Positions 18,386-25,731 of a DNA stretch of 39,410 nt are shown here, in pieces. The notes beneath the pieces are model-generated. The model ran no database searches. It saw only the letters and a program-made list of their open reading frames with translations, and was not told the DNA's origin. The position numbers and the translations under genes were made by a program. The stretch comes from Paenibacillus sabuli (lineage in GTDB: Bacteria > Bacillota > Bacilli > Paenibacillales > Paenibacillaceae). Within the stretch, counting starts at the first letter, position 1; each line of letters begins with the position of its first letter. The DNA is taken from assembly GCF_014705605.1 (NCBI RefSeq), contig NZ_JACXIZ010000059.1, positions 1 to 39,410 of the forward strand. Direction: 5' to 3'.

Positions 18386-19834
18386 ATGGAGAAAAAGCCG
18401 CAACATGCAAAGCATGTCGTCCTGCTGCATACCAACGATATTCACAGCCGGCTCGAACAAGCGGCCAAAATTTCGGCGCGTATCACCGAGGCCCGGCGCA
18501 CGCACGGCAGCGATCGCCTGCTGGTGCTCGACTGCGGCGATCACATGGATCGCATGCGTCTGGAGACTGAGGGCAGCGGCGGACGTGTCAATATCGAGCT
18601 GCTCAACGAGGCCGGGTACGACGCGGTCACGTTCGGCAACAACGAAGGCTTGACCTACAGCAAGGACGAGCTGTTCGATGCCTATACCGCCCATGCGCGC
18701 TTCCCTGTCGTGTGCGCCAATATGGCCGAGAGCGAGAGCGGCGAGCTGCCCGAGTGGGTGCTGGCGCGGCTGATTATCGAGCGGGGCGGGCTGCGAATCG
18801 GACTGACTGGCGCGACAGCCCAATACAACGACTTTTATCGTCTGCTCGGATGGCAGGTTCGCGACCCGCTGCAGTCGATTGCCGCGCAGGTGGGGTGGCT
18901 GAGGCCGCGCGTCGATGTCGTCGTGGTCTTGTCCCACTTGGGCCTGCCCCAGGATGAGCGGATGGCGGCCGAGGTGGCGGGCATCGATCTGATCCTGGGG
19001 GGGCATACCCATCATCTGCTGCAGGAGCCGCTGCGTGCCGGGGGCACGGTCATTTGCGCTACCGGCAAATTCGGCGAATATCTCGGACGCGTGGAAATCG
19101 CGTTGCGCGAAAACGGCGAACCGCTCATCACGGCCGAATGCGTGCCGCTCGGTGCGGGCGAGATGGATCCGGAGGCGGCGGCCATCATCAGCCGCTTCCG
19201 GGAGTCCGGCGAACGACGGCTGAGCCGCGTCGTGACGCGGCTGCAGACGCCGCTGCCGGCGCGCACCGATCGCGAATCGCCGCTCCCGAATCTGCTGGCG
19301 GCAGGTCTGCGTCGCTGGACGGAGAGCGAGATCGGCATCGTCAATTCCGGCCAATTGCTGGGCGGTCTGGCGCGCGGCGAAGTGACCGCAGGCCAGCTGC
19401 ATGCGCTCTGCCCGTCGCCGATTAATCCGTGCCGCCAACGGATGCGGGGCGCGCAGCTACTGGAGGCGCTCGAGCAGTCGCTGCTGCCGGAATTTGCGGA
19501 CAAGCGACTGCAGGGCTTCGGCTTTCGCGGGCATGTGCTGGGCTCGCTCGCTGTAGATGGCATGACTGTCGTCTATGATCCGCAGCGCGCGCCAGGCAGC
19601 CGCATCGTCGAGGCCCGTATTGCGGACAAGCCGCTGGAGCCGGAGCGCGGGTACCTGGTCGGCACAATCGATATGTTTACCTTCGGCGCGGGCTATCCGA
19701 GCCTCAAGGAGGGGAGCGAGCGAGCGTACTTTTTGCCCGAATTCATTCGCGACGTGCTCTCCCGTCAGCTCGCCGATCAGGACGAAGTGGAGCGTTGCCT
19801 GCAGCCGCGCTGGCAGGCGCTGGCGCTCAACTGA
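18386..19834 (+). CDS. yunD: 5'-nucleotidase family metallophosphoesterase YunD
   Basis: This 482-residue cytosolic-type metallophosphoesterase matches YunD of B. subtilis. The N-terminal calcineurin-like domain has the metal ligands in LLHTNDIHSRL, LDCGDHMD, GNNEG, VLSHLG and LGGHTHH. The C-terminal 5'-nucleotidase domain has NSGQLLGGL and INPCRQRMRGAQLLEAL. No signal peptide is seen, unlike secreted 5'-nucleotidases. Its substrate is not established; nucleotides or related phosphoesters are likely. ATG 18386 follows AAGGAGGAAGG; the frame is open further upstream but without support. It comes 31 nt after the preceding gene and may share its transcript. Confidence 0.92.
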   Translation: MEKKPQHAKHVVLLHTNDIHSRLEQAAKISARITEARRTHGSDRLLVLDCGDHMDRMRLETEGSGGRVNIELLNEAGYDAVTFGNNEGLTYSKDELFDAYTAHARFPVVCANMAESESGELPEWVLARLIIERGGLRIGLTGATAQYNDFYRLLGWQVRDPLQSIAAQVGWLRPRVDVVVVLSHLGLPQDERMAAEVAGIDLILGGHTHHLLQEPLRAGGTVICATGKFGEYLGRVEIALRENGEPLITAECVPLGAGEMDPEAAAIISRFRESGERRLSRVVTRLQTPLPARTDRESPLPNLLAAGLRRWTESEIGIVNSGQLLGGLARGEVTAGQLHALCPSPINPCRQRMRGAQLLEALEQSLLPEFADKRLQGFGFRGHVLGSLAVDGMTVVYDPQRAPGSRIVEARIADKPLEPERGYLVGTIDMFTFGAGYPSLKEGSERAYFLPEFIRDVLSRQLADQDEVERCLQPRWQALALN

Positions 19835-19935
19835 AGACCGACACCGTTAATCATTCGGATTCGGCAAGCCGATATAGGGAATAGCGGAGCATCTGACTCG
19901 GCTGTATTTGATCCTAAGTCAAGAGGCGATACGAC

Positions 19936-21054
19936 ATGCGATTAGTTTCGATTACAAGCTGTCAGCCCGGCATGAAGCTGGCCAAGACAATCTATTCCGA
20001 CGATGGACAGGTGTTGCTGGCCGCCCAGGTCGAGCTCACGGGGCCGTTGATACGCCGACTCGGCGATTATCGGATCGGCCATGTGTATATCGACGACCCT
20101 CGCACCAGCGATCTGGAAGCGCCCGAGCCGCTCAGCGAGGAGACGCGGCGCCGGGCGCTGTCCGGCATCAGGTCCGGCTTTCGCGACATGATGGAAGCGC
20201 CGCAGCGCAAAGGCGTCGTCACATACCCTTACATCGGCAAGTCATTCAAGGCGATCATGTCCATGATCCTCGACGATCTCTTGGCAAGCAAGGACGCCAT
20301 GATCATGCTGATGAATATCGGCACGACCGATCATTATTTGTACCAGCACTCCCTTAATGTATGCGTGTATACGACGCTGCTCGGCATCGGCGCCGGCTAT
20401 TCCCGGGATCAACTGACCGTGCTGGGGATGGGCGCGCTGCTGCACGATGTCGGCAAAACGCGAATTCCGAGCGAGGTGCTGTTCAAGCCGGGTCGCCTCA
20501 GCGACGAAGAATTTGCGGAGATGAAGCGGCATACCACGCTCGGCTACGAACTGCTCAAGGAGGAGCCGAACATTCCGCTGCTGACGGCGCACTGCGCCCT
20601 GCAGCATCACGAACGGCTCAACGGCAGCGGCTATCCGCGCGGATTAACCGGCTCGGCTATTCACGACTATGCGAAGTGGATCGGCATCGTCGATTCATAC
20701 GACGCGATGACGGCCTCGCGGGTCTACAAAAGCGCCCTGCTGCCCCATCAAGCCGTCGAGGAGCTGTACGGCGGCTCGGGCGTGCTGTACGAGCAGGACA
20801 TGCTGCAGACCTTCAAGGAGCGCGTCATCCTCTATCCGGTCGGCTTGACGGTCGAGCTGAACACCGGCGAGCGCGGGGTGGTCGTCGATTACAATTCCGA
20901 CTCTCCGCATCGGCCGATCGTGCGCATCCTCGACAACGAAGCGGGGGAGCCGCTCCGCCCCCCGGTCGAACGCGATCTGTCGCGCGAGCTGTCCCTGATG
21001 ATCACCGCGGTCAACAACGACGCGCTGCCCCATCCCGATCGAGCGCCGCGCTAG
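19936..21054 (+). CDS. HD-GYP domain phosphodiesterase
   Basis: This 372-residue protein has a short N-terminal region (1-100, no transmembrane helix) and an HD-GYP domain at about 130-300. The metal and catalytic residues are visible: HSLNV, HDVGK (H170, D171), KRHTTLGYELL, the HH pair in LQHHERLNGSGYPRGL and DSYDAM. Such domains hydrolyse cyclic-di-GMP or related dinucleotides. The C-terminal 70 residues form a beta-rich tail (VGLTVELNTGERGVVVDYN) common in Firmicute HD-GYP proteins. The Shine-Dalgarno, AAGAGGCG, is modest. No terminator separates it from yunD. Together with the GGDEF-EAL protein it adds a second cyclic-di-GMP enzyme to the window. Confidence 0.92.
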   Translation: MRLVSITSCQPGMKLAKTIYSDDGQVLLAAQVELTGPLIRRLGDYRIGHVYIDDPRTSDLEAPEPLSEETRRRALSGIRSGFRDMMEAPQRKGVVTYPYIGKSFKAIMSMILDDLLASKDAMIMLMNIGTTDHYLYQHSLNVCVYTTLLGIGAGYSRDQLTVLGMGALLHDVGKTRIPSEVLFKPGRLSDEEFAEMKRHTTLGYELLKEEPNIPLLTAHCALQHHERLNGSGYPRGLTGSAIHDYAKWIGIVDSYDAMTASRVYKSALLPHQAVEELYGGSGVLYEQDMLQTFKERVILYPVGLTVELNTGERGVVVDYNSDSPHRPIVRILDNEAGEPLRPPVERDLSRELSLMITAVNNDALPHPDRAPR

Positions 21055-21135
21055 GCGCGCCATTGCGTTGACGCGGGCGCAGGCGTTACAATAGAGGGAT
21101 GCCGTTCATTCTTACAAAGTCAGGTGCTGATAGCT

Positions 21136-22272
21136 ATGTCTCATTCTACCTCCGTATCGCCTGCGGGTGCGCCCGGCGCGCTTGCGCCGGACAACGACCC
21201 GTGGGATCCCATCGACGCGCTGCGCCGGTACGGCCGGCATCGGCTAACCAGTGTGGAGATGACCGTTTCCAACCTTTGCAATATGCGCTGCGAGCACTGC
21301 GCGGTCGGCGATACGCTCGTCTGGCGGGAGCCGGGCAAGCTGCCCTTGGCGCACATGCTGCGGCGGCTGGACGAGGTCGAGCACTTGCAGACGATCTCGA
21401 TTACCGGGGGCGAGCCTTCGTTTGCGGCGTCCACGATGAAGGACTATATCTTGCCGCTGCTGCGTTATGCGCGGGAGCGCGGCGTGCGCACACAGATCAA
21501 TTCGAATCTGACGCTCGATTACGACCGGTACGAGCCGCTGCTCGCCGACCTCGACGTCATGCATATTTCGTTCAATTACCGCGATGCGGATGATTTTCAT
21601 CACATCGGCTTCGCCCGTTCGCCGCACCCGCCGCCCCGGGAGGCCGCGGCCAGATTATACGAGCGCATGATTGCTAATGCGCGCCGGCTCAGCGACGGGG
21701 GGATGCTCGTCTCGGCCGAGTCGATGATCAATTACCGCACGCATCTTCATATCGATGCAATTCATCGGCTGATCGTGGAGATGGGCTGCAAGCGGCACGA
21801 GGTGCATCCGATGTACCCGAGCGCATTCGCCGCCGATCTGCCGATGCTGAGCCGCGAGGATATGGCGGCCGCGATCGAGCGGCTGCTGGCTTCACGCGAT
21901 CGGAGCGTCTGGATGCTGTTCGGGACGCTGCCGTTCTATGCCTGCAGCGCGTCGCCCTCCGAGCGGGAGCTGCTCCGGAGGCTGCGCGAGACCGAGGGCG
22001 TCACGGTGCGCAACGACCCCGACGGACGCAACCGGCTCAACGTCAATTTGTTCACAGGAGATGTGTTCGTGACCGATTTCTCCGACGTGCCGGCCTTTGG
22101 CAATATCGGATCCGACCGGCTCGACGCGCTGTTCGAGCGCTGGCTCGGCAGCGAGCTGGCGCGCAGCGTCAGCTGTCATTGTCCGGCCGCCGATTGTTGC
22201 GGACCGAACCTGCTTGTCAAGGAGATGTATTACCGGGAGACCGATTTTAGCGTCCGCCAAGCGGTACTCTGA
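21136..22272 (+). CDS. yfkAB: Radical SAM/CxCxxxxC motif protein YfkAB
   Basis: This 378-residue radical SAM protein has the cluster motif CNMRCEHC (C48, C52, C55), the SAM-binding ITGGEPS and a C-terminal extra cysteine set CHCPAADCCGP (C347, C349, C354, C355). This CxCxxxxC arrangement defines the YfkAB family. The product and substrate are unknown. ATG 21136 lies 9 nt after AGGTG; an upstream GTG at 21124 is on that site. TACAAT at 21087-21092, with a weak TTGCGT 18 nt upstream of it, could be its promoter. A strong terminator follows, so it is probably transcribed alone or with the HD-GYP gene. Confidence 0.93.
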   Translation: MSHSTSVSPAGAPGALAPDNDPWDPIDALRRYGRHRLTSVEMTVSNLCNMRCEHCAVGDTLVWREPGKLPLAHMLRRLDEVEHLQTISITGGEPSFAASTMKDYILPLLRYARERGVRTQINSNLTLDYDRYEPLLADLDVMHISFNYRDADDFHHIGFARSPHPPPREAAARLYERMIANARRLSDGGMLVSAESMINYRTHLHIDAIHRLIVEMGCKRHEVHPMYPSAFAADLPMLSREDMAAAIERLLASRDRSVWMLFGTLPFYACSASPSERELLRRLRETEGVTVRNDPDGRNRLNVNLFTGDVFVTDFSDVPAFGNIGSDRLDALFERWLGSELARSVSCHCPAADCCGPNLLVKEMYYRETDFSVRQAVL

Positions 22273-22275
22273 TCG

Positions 22276-22310
22276 ACGGGCTTCGCCGAATAAGGCGAAG
22301 CCCGTTTTTT
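22276..22310 (+). terminator. Rho-independent terminator of yfkAB
   Basis: ACGGGCTTCGCC (22276-22287) pairs perfectly with GGCGAAGCCCGT (22294-22305) around a GAATAA loop, followed by six T (22305-22310). It begins 3 nt after the stop codon. Confidence 0.93.
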
Positions 22311-22356
22311 GCGCTGCGCTCCGATCGGGCGATAGCGGCTTATTTTGAACGGACAT

Positions 22357-22385
22357 GCACGAAGTCTGGGCATTCGCATAGGATA
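22357..22385 (+). promoter_or_regulatory. Sigma-K/sigma-E-like promoter of cotJABC
   Basis: CATAGGATA (22377-22385) fits the sigma-K -10 consensus CATAnnnTA exactly, and its first eight bases fit sigma-E at six positions. CACG lies 15 nt upstream as a possible -35. In B. subtilis cotJ is under sigma-E, so mother-cell expression is likely; which sigma factor acts cannot be decided by eye. Confidence 0.45.
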
Positions 22386-22424
22386 GGTAAAGGGAACCGA
22401 GTGCGAAAGGAGCGATGGCGAGCC

Positions 22425-22655
22425 GTGAACAACAATCAGTGCCGGGTATATTACCCGTTTGTCGGACCGTTCGATCCGTGTCCGCCGATTCGAGTCAAGA
22501 CCTATGTCGTCCCGCCCAATCAGTTCATACCGTTCCAGCCGATGAACCTGCCGCAGTATCCGCTGCCGGAAGCGTTGCGCCGCGGTACGCTCTGGCCTGC
22601 GCTGTTCAGCCCGTATCCATGCCCGCCAGTCGGTAAAGGAGGCGGCGACTATTGA
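22425..22655 (+). CDS. cotJA: Spore coat-associated protein CotJA
   Basis: This 76-residue protein is rich in Pro, Tyr and Phe and matches CotJA: VYYPFVGPFDPCPPIRVKTY, then a run of PPNQFIPFQPMNLPQYP. It is the first of the three CotJ polypeptides of the inner spore coat. The GTG at 22425 is chosen because AAAGGAG lies 12 nt upstream. A GTG at 22401 is in frame but precedes that site. The stop overlaps the TTG start of cotJB. Confidence 0.88.
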   Translation: MNNNQCRVYYPFVGPFDPCPPIRVKTYVVPPNQFIPFQPMNLPQYPLPEALRRGTLWPALFSPYPCPPVGKGGGDY

Positions 22656-22918
22656 GCACACAGACGTTGGATGAGCAATATTATGCGCAATTGCTGCAGC
22701 TGCAGCAATACGATTTTGCGCTGGTCGAGCTGACGCTGTTTCTCGATACGCATCCGAACGACATGCAGGCGCTCCAGCAATTCAATCAACTGGCGCAGCA
22801 GCGGCGGCAATGCGCGCAGCAATTCGAGCAGCAATACGGCCCGCTGCTGCAATTCGGTCAGAGCTATTCGCGTTATCCTTGGCAATGGGCCCAGCAGCCC
22901 TGGCCATGGCAGGTGTAG
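22652..22918 (+). CDS. cotJB: Spore coat protein CotJB
   Basis: This 88-residue protein is rich in Gln and aromatics and matches CotJB. It has a helical core (QLQQYDFALVELTLFLDTHPNDMQAL) and the C-terminal Trp-rich end WQWAQQPWPWQV, as in B. subtilis (87 residues). It starts at TTG 22652, overlapping the cotJA stop by 4 nt, with AAAGGAGG 9 nt upstream. It is needed with CotJA and CotJC for assembly into the coat, as known from B. subtilis. A 116-nt spacer separates it from cotJC. Confidence 0.9.
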   Translation: MSTQTLDEQYYAQLLQLQQYDFALVELTLFLDTHPNDMQALQQFNQLAQQRRQCAQQFEQQYGPLLQFGQSYSRYPWQWAQQPWPWQV

Positions 22919-23034
22919 TCCAGGCGCTACTCCCGGCCGATGAGGCGGCTGGCAGAGCGTGGCCGCTGCCGGTCCTGCAACGCCAAAAAGACGATCCGGC
23001 GGCTGCACACAAGCTGCATATGGAGGGTGAGGGC

Positions 23035-23604
23035 ATGTGGATTTATGAGAAAAAGCTGCAATACCCGGTGCGGGTAAGCAAATGCGACCCGCGCATGGCG
23101 AAATTCCTGGCCGAGCAGTACGGCGGCGCGGACGGCGAGCTCGCTGCGGCGCTGCGTTACCTCAATCAGCGCTACACGATTCCGGATCAGGTCATTGGGT
23201 TGCTGACGGATATCGGCACCGAAGAGTTCGCGCATCTGGAGATGATTGCGACGATGATCTACAAGCTGACCAAGGACGCCACGCCGAAGCAGCTGGAAGA
23301 AGCCGGACTGGGCGCGCATTTTGCCAGCCACGACAGCGCGCTTTTCTACAACAACGCAGCGGGCGTGCCCTGGACGGCGGCTTACATTCAGGCCAAGGGC
23401 GATCCGCTCGCCGATCTGTACGAGGATATCGCAGCCGAGGAGAAGGCACGGGCTACATATCAGTGGCTAATCGACATGACCGACGATGTCGACTTGCAGG
23501 ACAGTCTGAAATTTTTGCGCGAACGCGAGGTTGTGCACGCGATGCGCTTCAAGGAGGCGGTCCAACTGATCGTCGACGACCGGGAACAGAAGAAGGTGTA
23601 CTGA
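23035..23604 (+). CDS. cotJC: Spore coat protein CotJC, manganese catalase family
   Basis: This 189-residue protein belongs to the manganese catalase family and is the largest CotJ component. The di-metal ligands are visible in GTEEFAHLEMIATMI and in the second EExxxxxH-like set (ERE-VVHAMRF), with AAEEKARATYQWL between. Catalase activity of coat CotJC is inferred from the family. The frame is open upstream to 22810, but ATG 23035 directly follows GGAGGGTGAGGGC and starts the conserved MWIYEKKLQYPV. After the stop, an imperfect 10-bp hairpin near 23635-23662 lacks a clear T-run, so the end of the transcript is uncertain. Confidence 0.95.
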   Translation: MWIYEKKLQYPVRVSKCDPRMAKFLAEQYGGADGELAAALRYLNQRYTIPDQVIGLLTDIGTEEFAHLEMIATMIYKLTKDATPKQLEEAGLGAHFASHDSALFYNNAAGVPWTAAYIQAKGDPLADLYEDIAAEEKARATYQWLIDMTDDVDLQDSLKFLREREVVHAMRFKEAVQLIVDDREQKKVY

Positions 23605-23737
23605 TCCCGGAGTGGCAACGCTGCCCTGCAGCAGGCATCTTCCTTGAGACGGAGGTGCCTGACCTGGCGGGTTTCGTTGTTGTGTCCAACGTCCCGATTG
23701 TGGACAAGCATGGCGAGGATTTGTACCCTTGGTCTGA

Positions 23738-23766
23738 TTGTCGGCTCAATGGTTTAGTATTAAACT
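23738..23766 (+). promoter_or_regulatory. Candidate promoter of the gene at 23823-24476
   Basis: TTGTCG (-35), 17 nt and TAAACT (-10, 23761-23766) lie 57 nt upstream of the start codon in an AT-rich pocket. Both boxes are partial matches to sigma-A. Confidence 0.4.
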
Positions 23767-23822
23767 TTTAATGAAGAATGTGCAGCGGTCTATGTGCTGA
23801 AGAGAGAAAAGGAGATGGAACG

Positions 23823-24476
23823 ATGAAAAAGAAAGTCCTCGTCGGTGTGATGAGCGCTTCGCTGCTGCTTAATGTCGGCATCGGCGCATTTGCAGCGACC
23901 AATTTGCAGGAGATCAAGGCGTATTTGAATCCAGACTTGAAGATCAAATACGACGGCGTGCCCGTACAGCTCAAGGATGGCAACGGCTCGGTTGTCGCGC
24001 CAATTACTTACAACAATACGACGTATTTGCCGCTTCGCTCGATTTCCGAGCTGGTCGGCATCGGCGTCAAGTTCGACAATACGACCAAAACCGTGCTGCT
24101 TGGGCAATCCGGCGAAGGCGTCTCCATCGCCGCCGAGGAGCACGACAGCTCGCATCTGACGCGTGATTCGGCACAGACGACGTACAAGGGAACAACCTAT
24201 AACGAAGCGTATTATAACGAAAATGGCGGCACGATTATCTTGTATCCAGAAACCAAGTACACGCTGCTCAAGCTGCGGTTCGCCGCCATTGGCGAGGGCG
24301 AGCGCGAAATCATCATCAAGGATCTTGATCGCAACACGACGCTTAAAACGGAAACCGTCGGCATCGAGGACGGCATGATGACGATTGAAGCGAATATTTC
24401 CAATGTGGATACGATTTCCGTTTCCGTATCGGGCGGCGGCTACCTGATTCCGGTCTCGACCTCCACATACCACTAA
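23823..24476 (+). CDS. Secreted protein with copper-amine-oxidase-like N-terminal (stalk) domain
   Basis: This 217-residue protein has a signal peptide (MKKKVLVGVMSASLLLNVGIGAFA, cleaved near AFA-AT). Residues about 30-105 form a stalk-type domain (LKIKYDGVPVQL...VAPITYNNTTYLPLRSISELVGIGVKFDNTTKTVLLG), common in Paenibacillaceae secreted proteins. The C-terminal 110 residues look all-beta and are rich in Thr, Ile and Glu, with no motif I recognise. There is no anchor, so it is probably released or wall-bound. AAAAGGAG precedes the ATG. It has its own promoter and a strong terminator and looks monocistronic. Base composition is more AT-rich than the neighbours. Confidence 0.85.
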   Translation: MKKKVLVGVMSASLLLNVGIGAFAATNLQEIKAYLNPDLKIKYDGVPVQLKDGNGSVVAPITYNNTTYLPLRSISELVGIGVKFDNTTKTVLLGQSGEGVSIAAEEHDSSHLTRDSAQTTYKGTTYNEAYYNENGGTIILYPETKYTLLKLRFAAIGEGEREIIIKDLDRNTTLKTETVGIEDGMMTIEANISNVDTISVSVSGGGYLIPVSTSTYH

Positions 24477-24492
24477 TACACTCTCTGTGACC

Positions 24493-24545
24493 AAAACGCA
24501 GAGCGCCCGATGCCGAGTCTGGCATTCGGGCGCTCTGCGTTTATT
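24493..24545. terminator. Bidirectional terminator
   Basis: A 20-bp stem with one bulged T (24495-24514 with 24521-24541, loop GAGTCT) separates two convergent genes. TTTATTTG follows on the plus strand and TTTTGG on the minus strand. The stem includes the end of the minus-strand ATP-grasp gene. Confidence 0.9.
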
Positions 24546-25662
24546 TGTCGGCCTTTGCGTCCTTTGCGTCCTTCTGGCGATACAGCCACAGCGCGTATTC
24601 AAGCGGCCGAATGAGCGCGTTGCGATACGTCGCCTGCTCGCCTGCGCGGGCGAACACTTCGCGGGCCGGCTTCGGATTAACCTCCAGCAGCCAGATATGG
24701 CCGTTGCGGTCAATCGCCAGATCAAGCGCGAGCTCGCAGAGCGCCTCGTAGGAGGCTTCCAGATGCTCTGCAATCTGCACGCCGAGCTCGGCGGCGCGCT
24801 CCTCGACCTGCGCCGTCGAGCCTTCTTTGTCCAACCAGCTCTTGAGCAGCGTCCGCATCTGCACGGCGCGTCCACCGCCGTGCAGGTTGGAGGTCACGCT
24901 CCCTTTGGCGCCGATGCGGGCGGCGCATCCGGTGAGCTGCCAGCGCCCTTCGCCGTTCTTTTGCACGAGCATGCGGTAGTCGTGCACACGGCCGCTGGGC
25001 AGCGTCAGCTCGATGCCCTGCTGGATGATGTATCGCTGTCCTTTCAGATCCCAGCGCGCCAGTCGGCTCAGCATACGCTCGGCGGAGACGCGCTCGGGTC
25101 GAATGATGCGTCTGGCGTGGTCGCGCCCCTGCAGCAGCCAGGTGCTGCCGCTGCGCTGCTCGAGCCGGGCGATGCCGCGGCCGCCGGTGCCGTTGATTGG
25201 CTTGAGATAGAGCAGATTGTACGTGCGAGCCGCCTCGGCGATGTCGGCGGTGCGCTCGACGATCCGGGTGTGCGGCAGATGCGGACGGAAGCGCTTCTCC
25301 TTGCTGAGCGTCTGGTACACTGTCCACTTGTTGCGCATCGGCCGATTCAAAAATTGCAAATGGCTGTACTTGGCGCGAAACCGCTTGAGCTGCTCGAACC
25401 GCTGGCTGCGCTGGATGCGGCAGCGGTCGTAGATCAGCATCGGAAATGGCCGCCAGCTGCGGCTCCAACGGCCGCTTCGGGGATCGTATTGCAAGGCGTG
25501 AATGCGGCCCGAAGCGTCATGGACGTCCTGTGGCGTGAACACGTACACGTCCAGTCCGAGCGCGCGGCCGGCCGTGATCATGCGCTGATAGACGGCCCGC
25601 TCCTCCAGCGTGCGCTTGCCATTAAGATAGAGCGTCAGAATGCCGAGTACAGGTTGCGTCAT
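24541..25662 (-). CDS. YheC/YheD-type ATP-grasp protein, paralogue 5 (short form)
   Basis: This 373-residue ATP-grasp protein of the YheC/YheD endospore coat-associated family is the last gene of the five-gene cluster. It begins directly with the core (PVLGILTLYLNG), as the short YheC form does. Core motifs are YLKPINGTGGRGI, QQGIELTL, HDYRMLVQKNGEGRWQLTG, SVTSNLHGGG, and the metal-binding LEVNPKP (E327, N329) after ALDLAIDRNGHIWL. It therefore keeps the residues expected for ATP and magnesium binding. Substrate unknown. Its Shine-Dalgarno, AAGGGAGGT, lies in the final codons of a 21-codon ORF that fills the gap upstream. It ends with an unusual charged tail (RQKDAKDAKADK). Confidence 0.9.
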   Translation of the reverse strand: MTQPVLGILTLYLNGKRTLEERAVYQRMITAGRALGLDVYVFTPQDVHDASGRIHALQYDPRSGRWSRSWRPFPMLIYDRCRIQRSQRFEQLKRFRAKYSHLQFLNRPMRNKWTVYQTLSKEKRFRPHLPHTRIVERTADIAEAARTYNLLYLKPINGTGGRGIARLEQRSGSTWLLQGRDHARRIIRPERVSAERMLSRLARWDLKGQRYIIQQGIELTLPSGRVHDYRMLVQKNGEGRWQLTGCAARIGAKGSVTSNLHGGGRAVQMRTLLKSWLDKEGSTAQVEERAAELGVQIAEHLEASYEALCELALDLAIDRNGHIWLLEVNPKPAREVFARAGEQATYRNALIRPLEYALWLYRQKDAKDAKADK

Positions 25663-25665
25663 ATC

Positions 25666-25731
25666 TCAACCTCCCTTCGGGCGGACGACCCGGCGCCGAA
25701 CGTTACCGAGTCCAGGTTCTGCATCGCTCAT
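25666..25731 (-). CDS. Possible 21-residue peptide inside the ATP-grasp cluster
   Basis: A 21-codon ORF exactly fills the gap between paralogues 4 and 5. Its ATG overlaps the stop of paralogue 4 as ATGA, with GGGAGG 3 nt upstream. Its TGA is 3 nt before the ATG of paralogue 5. The peptide starts MSDAEPGLG, is Arg/Val-rich in the middle and ends RPKGG. Possible roles are a translational coupling leader or a substrate peptide for the neighbouring ligases. The terminal Lys-Gly-Gly is encoded by the Shine-Dalgarno of the next gene (AAGGGAGGT), so the GG end could be incidental. I know no family for it. Expression is not shown. Confidence 0.4.
   Translation of the reverse strand: MSDAEPGLGNVRRRVVRPKGG

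Noticed and set aside
22810-23034. An upstream extension of cotJC that would overlap cotJB
   Set aside because: The extension has no conserved residues. A strong ribosome binding site and the conserved N-terminus place the start at 23035.
23635-23662. Imperfect hairpin after cotJC as a terminator
   Set aside because: About ten pairs including wobbles, but no T-run follows; too weak to call.
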